Origin: Bacillus sp. EB600
GTDB lineage: Bacteria > Bacillota > Bacilli > Bacillales > Cytobacillaceae
Reading direction: 5' to 3'
Length of the DNA stretch: 64,000 nt
NCBI RefSeq assembly: GCF_024494385.1
Contig: NZ_JAEVLT010000002.1
Coordinates: 1-64,000, forward strand
Shown: piece after piece, positions 59,041-64,000 of the stretch
How the letters are laid out: every line of letters begins with the position of its first letter
Numbering within the stretch: the stretch's first letter is position 1
Position numbers and translations under genes: made by a program
The notes under the pieces: model-generated
The model's database searches: none
Told to the model about the DNA's origin: nothing
The model's input: the letters and a program-made list of their open reading frames with translations, nothing else

Positions 59041-59729
59041 CAACTAACACCTCTTTTCGTTTTATTACTATCATTTACAACTTCATTCTTATTTTTTCGA
59101 TTCCAATTTCGCAGTAAAAAGCTCGTCATTTTATCCATTTGCGGAAGCGCAAAACCTGCCATTGGACCAATAACAGCACCGTAGAAAATGGTACCCCAAT
59201 TCGCGGGTCCGCCTAATCTCCAACCAATTACTAATGCCATTACTTCAATTGCTGCTCGAACATTACGAACCTTCCAGCCTGTTTTATTTGTTAATGCGAT
59301 CATTAGGCTATCCCTTGGTCCAGCACCTAATCCCGCTGAAATATAAAGTCCCATGCCATAGGCATTTAAAAGAATTCCGACTAGAAACATCATGAACCTT
59401 CCAAAAAAAGAATCAGGTGTTATCATAAATGGAAGCATCATATAAAAGTCAATAAAAATTCCACAAGCCACCATATTTATGAATGCTCCTATATGGGGAA
59501 TTTCCTTAGAAATAAGTGCGGACGCGGCCAAAATAAGGAACCCCATTATGATTGACCATGAACCAATCGAAAAGCCTAAATGGTTATATAGCCCGACATG
59601 GAGAACATCCCAGGGGGTTGCACCCATATTACTCTTAATTAATAAGACAATTCCTAATGTCATAATCAGTAAACCTAGAAAATAGACCACAAATCTCTGG
59701 GTAACTTGGCCTTTTCGTTTCTCAAGCAT
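59040..59729 (-). CDS. YczE/YitT-type membrane protein
   Basis: A 229-residue protein with five to six hydrophobic helices and signatures NMGATPWDVLHVGL and SAGLGAGPRDSLMIAL, which are two copies of a GAxPxD motif typical of the YczE family. Function is unknown. It is translationally coupled to cymR (TGATG), unlike B. subtilis, where the yrvN-cymR gap has no such gene, so a role linked with cysteine or sulfur movement is a possible inference. GGGAG precedes the ATG. Confidence 0.9.
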   Translation of the reverse strand: MLEKRKGQVTQRFVVYFLGLLIMTLGIVLLIKSNMGATPWDVLHVGLYNHLGFSIGSWSIIMGFLILAASALISKEIPHIGAFINMVACGIFIDFYMMLPFMITPDSFFGRFMMFLVGILLNAYGMGLYISAGLGAGPRDSLMIALTNKTGWKVRNVRAAIEVMALVIGWRLGGPANWGTIFYGAVIGPMAGFALPQMDKMTSFLLRNWNRKNKNEVVNDSNKTKRGVS

Positions 59730-59768
59730 CTTTTTTCTCCCTATGGAAAAGTAATGTCCCTAATTAAA

Positions 59769-59788
59769 TACTAACAAAATCCTTAGTA
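59769..59788. promoter_or_regulatory. dyad ahead of the yczE-like/cymR operon
   Basis: TACTAA (59769-59774) and TTAGTA (59783-59788) are inverted with eight bases between, 40 bp upstream of the operon's first ATG. It may be an operator, possibly for CymR itself; no consensus match is claimed. Confidence 0.35.
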
Positions 59789-59897
59789 ATTTGATAGGTA
59801 TTAGAAATTATAACACATTCTTCTTTCATATGCTTTTTGAAGCTGAAATGTTATGGTAATGGTATAAAATATGTTTGAAAATATTGGAGCGAATAAT

Positions 59898-61172
59898 ATG
59901 GTACAAAAACCGTTAGCATTTCGAATGAGACCTAGGACAATTGAGGAGGTCGTTGGACAGCAGCATTTAGTCGGCAGTGATAAGATTATTGCGAGGATGG
60001 TAAAATCGCGGCAGCTAACCTCGATGATCCTCTATGGACCACCTGGAATCGGCAAAACTTCGATAGCCAGCGCGATTGCCGGCAGCACAAACTACGCGTT
60101 TCGAGCTCTCAATGCAGTGACAAATAATAAAAAGGATATGGAAATTGTTGCCGCAGAGGCGAAAATGTCAGGCAAAGTAATTTTGCTCTTGGATGAAGTC
60201 CATCGCTTGGATAAAGCCAAACAAGATTACTTGCTTCCTTTTTTAGAGAACGGAATGATTACCTTAATTGGGGCAACAACCAGTAATCCCTACCATGCCA
60301 TCAATCCTGCGATTCGCAGTCGCTGTCAAATCTTTGAATTAAAACCATTAACACCTGATGAAGTAAAAACCACCCTGATCAGAGCAATTGAAGATGAGGA
60401 TCGGGGCTTCGGAAAGTTAAAGCTTGAAATCTCAACTGAGGCATTAAACCACTTTGCCGCGGGATCAAACGGTGATGTAAGAAGTGCTTTAAATGCGCTT
60501 GAGTTAGCGGTATTATCCTCGGACCCAAATCAAGAAGGTCTGATCATAATTGATTTACTCACTGCTGAAGAATGCCTGCAAAAGAAAAGCTTTGCCCATG
60601 ATAAAGATGGTGATGCCCATTACGATGTCTTATCTGCCTTTCAAAAATCAATCCGCGGCAGTGACGTTAATGCGGCCCTCCACTATTTAGGGAGACTGAT
60701 TGAAGCGGGTGATTTGCCAAGTATTAACCGGCGCCTCTTAGTTATTGCCTATGAAGATATCGGCCTCGCAAGCCCACAGGCAGGCGCCCGTACGCTTGCA
60801 GCGATTGAAACAGCAGAGCGAATTGGCTTTCCAGAGGCAAGGATTCCGCTTGCTAATGCCGTAATTGAATTATGTCTTTCCCCAAAATCAAATTCGGCCG
60901 TGTTAGCCATTGACGCAGCTCTTGGTGATATTCAAAAAGGGATTGTTGGTGAGGTCCCCGACCACTTAAAGGATGCTCATTATAAAGGGGCTAAGGAGCT
61001 AGGCCGAGGGATTGATTACCTATATCCGCACAATTACGAAAACGGCTGGGTAAGACAGCAATATTTGCCGGACAGAATAAAAAACAAACACTATTATCAC
61101 CCGAAAAAGACGGGCAAGTTTGAACAGGCACTCTCAGGAGTATATGAAAGATTAACTAAAAGTAAACAATAA
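59898..61172 (+). CDS. rarA: replication-associated recombination protein RarA (MgsA)
   Basis: A 424-residue AAA+ ATPase acting at stalled replication forks. Walker A is YGPPGIGKTS, Walker B LLLDEVHRLDK, sensor 1 IGATTSNPY; clamp-loader-like C-terminal domains follow (GDAHYDVLSAFQKSIRGSD). The ATG at 59898 has GGAG 8 nt upstream and matches the family start; an ATG nine codons earlier has none. Divergent from the cymR operon. Confidence 0.97.
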   Translation: MVQKPLAFRMRPRTIEEVVGQQHLVGSDKIIARMVKSRQLTSMILYGPPGIGKTSIASAIAGSTNYAFRALNAVTNNKKDMEIVAAEAKMSGKVILLLDEVHRLDKAKQDYLLPFLENGMITLIGATTSNPYHAINPAIRSRCQIFELKPLTPDEVKTTLIRAIEDEDRGFGKLKLEISTEALNHFAAGSNGDVRSALNALELAVLSSDPNQEGLIIIDLLTAEECLQKKSFAHDKDGDAHYDVLSAFQKSIRGSDVNAALHYLGRLIEAGDLPSINRRLLVIAYEDIGLASPQAGARTLAAIETAERIGFPEARIPLANAVIELCLSPKSNSAVLAIDAALGDIQKGIVGEVPDHLKDAHYKGAKELGRGIDYLYPHNYENGWVRQQYLPDRIKNKHYYHPKKTGKFEQALSGVYERLTKSKQ

Positions 61173-61182
61173 TGTTCAAAAG

Positions 61183-61223
61183 AAAAGGGCCTGACTGACT
61201 ACTCACATCAGTCAGGCCCTTTT
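61183..61223. terminator. bidirectional terminator after rarA
   Basis: A perfect 16-bp stem (61183-61198 with 61208-61223) with A before and T after, between converging rarA and the ABC permease gene. Confidence 0.9.
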
Positions 61224-61240
61224 GAGACTTTCTTACTTTT

Positions 61241-62191
61241 TTATACAGCGATATCTCTTTTTTTGAAAACATAAAACGCCAGAAATTGAAAAATAAAGAA
61301 ATAGAGTAGCAGCATTATGATCGAAAAAGGTAAGGTCATCCCTTCAACCATTGGAGTTCCTTCAAAATATTGCATTAGATCTGTGTTAGCGAATAAAGTA
61401 TATTTTGCCCAAGAGAATTTTAGGGATAGCAATTGTGTTAATTGACCTCCCGTAAACATTAAAAATATTGATAAGCCGACCGCAAGCGAACTGTTCCGAA
61501 AAACAGCCGAAATCATAAACGCCATCGTTGCCAGCATGATCATATTAATTGAGTTTAATCCATAATTGATCAGCAGATGAATGACCATATTTTGCTCGCT
61601 CACTGTTCCATTATAATAATTTAAATAAATCGAAGTCTTATCAGGGCCTCCGAATAAAATGTATCCAATTGCCGTGGAATAAACAAATAAAATCGCCAGC
61701 ATTACTATTGCAAACAAAAGCACTGTTATATATTTTGAGAGCAAGATCTTCCACCGGCTGATCGGCCTTATTAAGAGAAGTTTAATCGTTCCCCAATTAA
61801 ATTCACTCGCAACAATACCTGCTGCAATGATGATGGCAAATAATCCTGCTAAATTAATTAGCTGTGTGGTGTCATTTACAAGATTCCAAAGATGATAGCT
61901 CATTTCAGGAGGAATATGATGGTTGATCCTATAGGCGTTGGTTGCGATCTGCTTTTGAAAATATTGCTTTTCTTGAGGGGAATTGCTGTTCTCCAGTTGC
62001 TTTTTCAGCGCATCATTCTCCTGCATTAGAATTTGTTCCCAATTTTTGTTTTCCTCAATATTATTGCCGCTCCGTTCAAACTTTACTATAGCCGAAAAAA
62101 TCGAGGCAACAATCAAGAGAATGGCAATCATTACATATGTACCCGGCCGTTTAAAAATCTTCATCCATTCATTTTGGATTAAACCAATCAC
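61241..62191 (-). CDS. ABC-2 type transporter permease
   Basis: A 316-residue permease: an N-terminal helix (YVMIAILLIVASIFSAIV), a polar loop of about 60-90 residues with coiled-coil character (LKKQLENSNSPQEKQYFQKQI) and five more helices, including AGIVASEFNWGTIKLLLIRPISRWKI, a cytoplasmic signature of ABC-2/bacitracin-type exporters. It overlaps the ATPase gene by 4 bp. The substrate is unknown; antibiotic or peptide export is a common role in the family. Confidence 0.92.
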   Translation of the reverse strand: MIGLIQNEWMKIFKRPGTYVMIAILLIVASIFSAIVKFERSGNNIEENKNWEQILMQENDALKKQLENSNSPQEKQYFQKQIATNAYRINHHIPPEMSYHLWNLVNDTTQLINLAGLFAIIIAAGIVASEFNWGTIKLLLIRPISRWKILLSKYITVLLFAIVMLAILFVYSTAIGYILFGGPDKTSIYLNYYNGTVSEQNMVIHLLINYGLNSINMIMLATMAFMISAVFRNSSLAVGLSIFLMFTGGQLTQLLSLKFSWAKYTLFANTDLMQYFEGTPMVEGMTLPFSIIMLLLYFFIFQFLAFYVFKKRDIAV

Positions 62192-63111
62192 GAATTCTCC
62201 TCCCCTTTGTCAGCCGTTACTTCGAGGAAACGGTCCTCCAGTGTTTTTGTTTCTTCCTTTATTGCAAAAATCCGAATGTTCGCTTCAACCAACGTTTTTA
62301 CAAGCTCAGGGATTTCATCCTTGTTCATTTGGGCCATTATTCCTTTTCGTGAAGTAGTAATCCTCCGGTCAGGATAGTTTGCCTTCAGTACAGATATAGC
62401 TTTTTCACTTGGAATTACTTCAAATTCGTACACGCTTGCTTCTCCATGAACAAATTCCTCAACAAGTTGTACATCAACAAGACAGCCATTTTGAATAATT
62501 CCGATCCGATCGCACATCATTTCCATTTCAGATAACAAATGGCTTGAGACGATCACAGCCATATTTTTTTCACGTGCCAGCAGCCGTAAATAATCCCGAA
62601 TTTCCCTAATACCGGCAGGGTCCAGTCCATTTGTCGGTTCATCAAGGATTAATACTTCAGGATCGTGCAAAAGACACTGCGCTAGGCCAAGCCTTTGTCT
62701 CATCCCAAGTGAATAGGTTTTCACTTTATCATCAATCCGCTTTGTTAAACCAACTCGTTCGACAACTTCATTAATTTTGGCTTTTGATATCCCTTTGAAC
62801 ATTCTTGCAAAATGAACAAGATTATCATAGCCGGTCATAAATTTATACATTTCCGGATTTTCAACAATGGCACCAATATGACTGACCGCTTCTACATATT
62901 TTGTTTTAATGCTTGCTCCGGCAATAGTGATATCTCCCGAGGTGATTCCCATTAATCCGACCATCATTCGAATTGTTGTCGTCTTTCCTGCTCCATTCGG
63001 ACCTAAGAAACCGAATACTTCCCCTTTATTAACATGAAAACTTATGTTATCAATAATGGTCCTTCCTTTGATCACCTTTGTTACATTTTTCAATTCAACA
63101 ATTGTTTCCAA
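62188..63111 (-). CDS. ABC transporter ATP-binding protein
   Basis: A 307-residue ATPase for the adjacent permease. Walker A GPNGAGKTT, signature YSLGMRQRLGLAQ, Walker B VLILDEPTNGLDP and the H-loop SSH are all present; a C-terminal extension of about 80 residues (DRFLEVTADKGEENS) resembles BcrA/DrrA-type exporters. First gene of the pair, read from the right. Confidence 0.95.
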   Translation of the reverse strand: METIVELKNVTKVIKGRTIIDNISFHVNKGEVFGFLGPNGAGKTTTIRMMVGLMGITSGDITIAGASIKTKYVEAVSHIGAIVENPEMYKFMTGYDNLVHFARMFKGISKAKINEVVERVGLTKRIDDKVKTYSLGMRQRLGLAQCLLHDPEVLILDEPTNGLDPAGIREIRDYLRLLAREKNMAVIVSSHLLSEMEMMCDRIGIIQNGCLVDVQLVEEFVHGEASVYEFEVIPSEKAISVLKANYPDRRITTSRKGIMAQMNKDEIPELVKTLVEANIRIFAIKEETKTLEDRFLEVTADKGEENS

Positions 63112-63279
63112 GCTCCGTCTCCTCTCTTAGAACACTGTACTCTGATAATTTTACTATAAGTTGCTGAATCTGGAAATTTGAATAGGACTAAATTTACGTT
63201 CAGGAGAATAATTCTTTTCTTGTAAAATTAGGTATAATTACCTAAAATTATAAACAAATCAAGGATTGGAGATGTGAAC

Positions 63280-64000
63280 ATGGCTTTTAAATCTCGAACT
63301 GAATCAAAAGAATTAAAGCTTCTTAGAACATTAAATTTACGAATAGATTTACCTGTTAAAGACTCAAAAAATTATCATAATCTAGAAAAAGGCTATAAAG
63401 GTGAGCAAAAGTTTGACGAACTGTTAGCTCCGCTTCCAAATAATTGGCTTACTGTAAATGACTTGTTGCTTAAAAGTGACAATAATTATTTCCAAGTTGA
63501 TTCCATATTAATTTTTCAAGGAACAATCCATCTGATTAATGTAAAAAACTACGAAGGCGATTATTACATTGAAAAAGATCGTTGGTATTCTACATATGAA
63601 AATGAAATAAAGAATCCATTAGATCAATTAAAACGCAGTGAGATCTTATTCAAAAAACTACTTCAAGAGTATGGATTTAAATTCTCAGTTGAATCATACC
63701 TCATCTTTGTAAACCCCGGCTTTTATCTTTATAATGCTCCAAGAAATTTACCTGCCTTTTTTCCAACACAACTTCAACGCTATATGGACAAAATAATATC
63801 GATACCATCAAAACTAACTGATAGACACGTTAAATTGGCAGAAAAATTGGTTTCACTCCATTTAACAGAATCCCCATTCACACAGTGCCCTGATTATCAT
63901 TATGAAAAGCTAAAAAAAGGGATAACTTGTGTTTCCTGCCATTCATTTATAGCTTTTTTCAAAAAAAACATAGTAATTTGTGATAAGTGTGGTTGCAAAG
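63280..64000 (+). CDS. NERD-domain protein with zinc ribbon (3' end outside window)
   Basis: An open frame of 240 codons from ATG 63280 (GGAG 8 nt upstream) runs off the window. It has the NERD pattern: GYKGEQKFDELL, WLTVNDLLL, FQVDSILIFQGTIHLINVKNYEGDYY (nuclease-like core with the D..NVKN arrangement), then NPLDQLKRSEILF. Towards the visible end, CVSC and CDKCGC look like a zinc ribbon. NERD proteins are predicted nucleases; the role here is unknown. It is not part of the usual rarA neighbourhood. Confidence 0.85.
   Translation, partial: MAFKSRTESKELKLLRTLNLRIDLPVKDSKNYHNLEKGYKGEQKFDELLAPLPNNWLTVNDLLLKSDNNYFQVDSILIFQGTIHLINVKNYEGDYYIEKDRWYSTYENEIKNPLDQLKRSEILFKKLLQEYGFKFSVESYLIFVNPGFYLYNAPRNLPAFFPTQLQRYMDKIISIPSKLTDRHVKLAEKLVSLHLTESPFTQCPDYHYEKLKKGITCVSCHSFIAFFKKNIVICDKCGCK

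Overview
The window looks like a chromosomal stretch of a low-GC, endospore-forming Bacillaceae (Neobacillus/Mesobacillus-like rather than Bacillus subtilis itself). The evidence is the near-complete B. subtilis-type gene order from floA to rarA, spore genes (gpr, sigK, yqxA, yqzM, sda), the hrcA-grpE-dnaK-dnaJ heat-shock operon behind a perfect CIRCE, and the comE competence locus. Most genes lie on the minus strand. Species assignment is inference.

Layout: 1-2.6 kb is an accessory segment (cysteine hydrolase, about 0.9 kb without genes but with dyads, and a small serine resolvase with its own promoter/operator-like dyad). 2.6-5.5 kb: membrane-raft genes (yqfB-position gene, floA, a short NfeD protein), yqeY, rpsU. 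5.7-18 kb: yqeW, then mtaB, rsmE, prmA, dnaJ, dnaK, grpE, hrcA, hemW and lepA. 18-20 kb: yqxA, gpr, rpsT, with no spoIIP between gpr and yqxA. 20-26.6 kb: holA, yqzM, comEC, comEB, comEA, comER. 26.7-31.8 kb: yqeM-rsfS-yqeK-nadD-yhbY-aroE-yqeH-yqeG. 32-35 kb: a DnaA-box cluster ahead of sda, psd/pssA, and an uninterrupted sigK. 35-47 kb: a beta-propeller lipoprotein, yrhC, mtnN, yrzA, yrrS, pbpI, greA, udk, the trmR-trhP1-trhP2 tRNA-wobble-uridine genes and mltG. 46.8-50.8 kb: yrzB-ruvX-ireB-alaS under an alanine T-box. 50.9-61.2 kb: AI-2E transporter, yrzQ, yrzR, yrrD, recD2, yrrB, mnmA, yrvO, cymR, a YczE-type membrane protein and rarA. 61.2-64 kb: an ABC-2 exporter and a NERD/zinc-ribbon protein cut by the window edge, where B. 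subtilis would have yrvM-aspS-hisS.

Themes: protein folding and translation quality (heat-shock operon, ribosome factors, tRNA and rRNA modification enzymes), sporulation control (Sda linked to DnaA, SigK, GPR), DNA uptake and repair (ComE, RecD2, RarA, RuvX) and sulfur/cysteine metabolism (MtnN, YrvO, MnmA, CymR).

The most distinctive non-genic feature is a family of interspersed hairpin repeats (about 60 to 260 bp, sharing a left end like AGAAAAGCGGAAGCGCC and a right end like GAGCTAGACAGTT). They sit at gene ends; one appears to act as the mtaB terminator, another separates comEC from comEB, and the longest carries a nested cassette of about 100 bp. Several gene starts were moved from the longest open frame to TTG/GTG/ATG codons with good ribosome binding sites. 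No rRNA, tRNA, CRISPR array or intact insertion sequence was seen.
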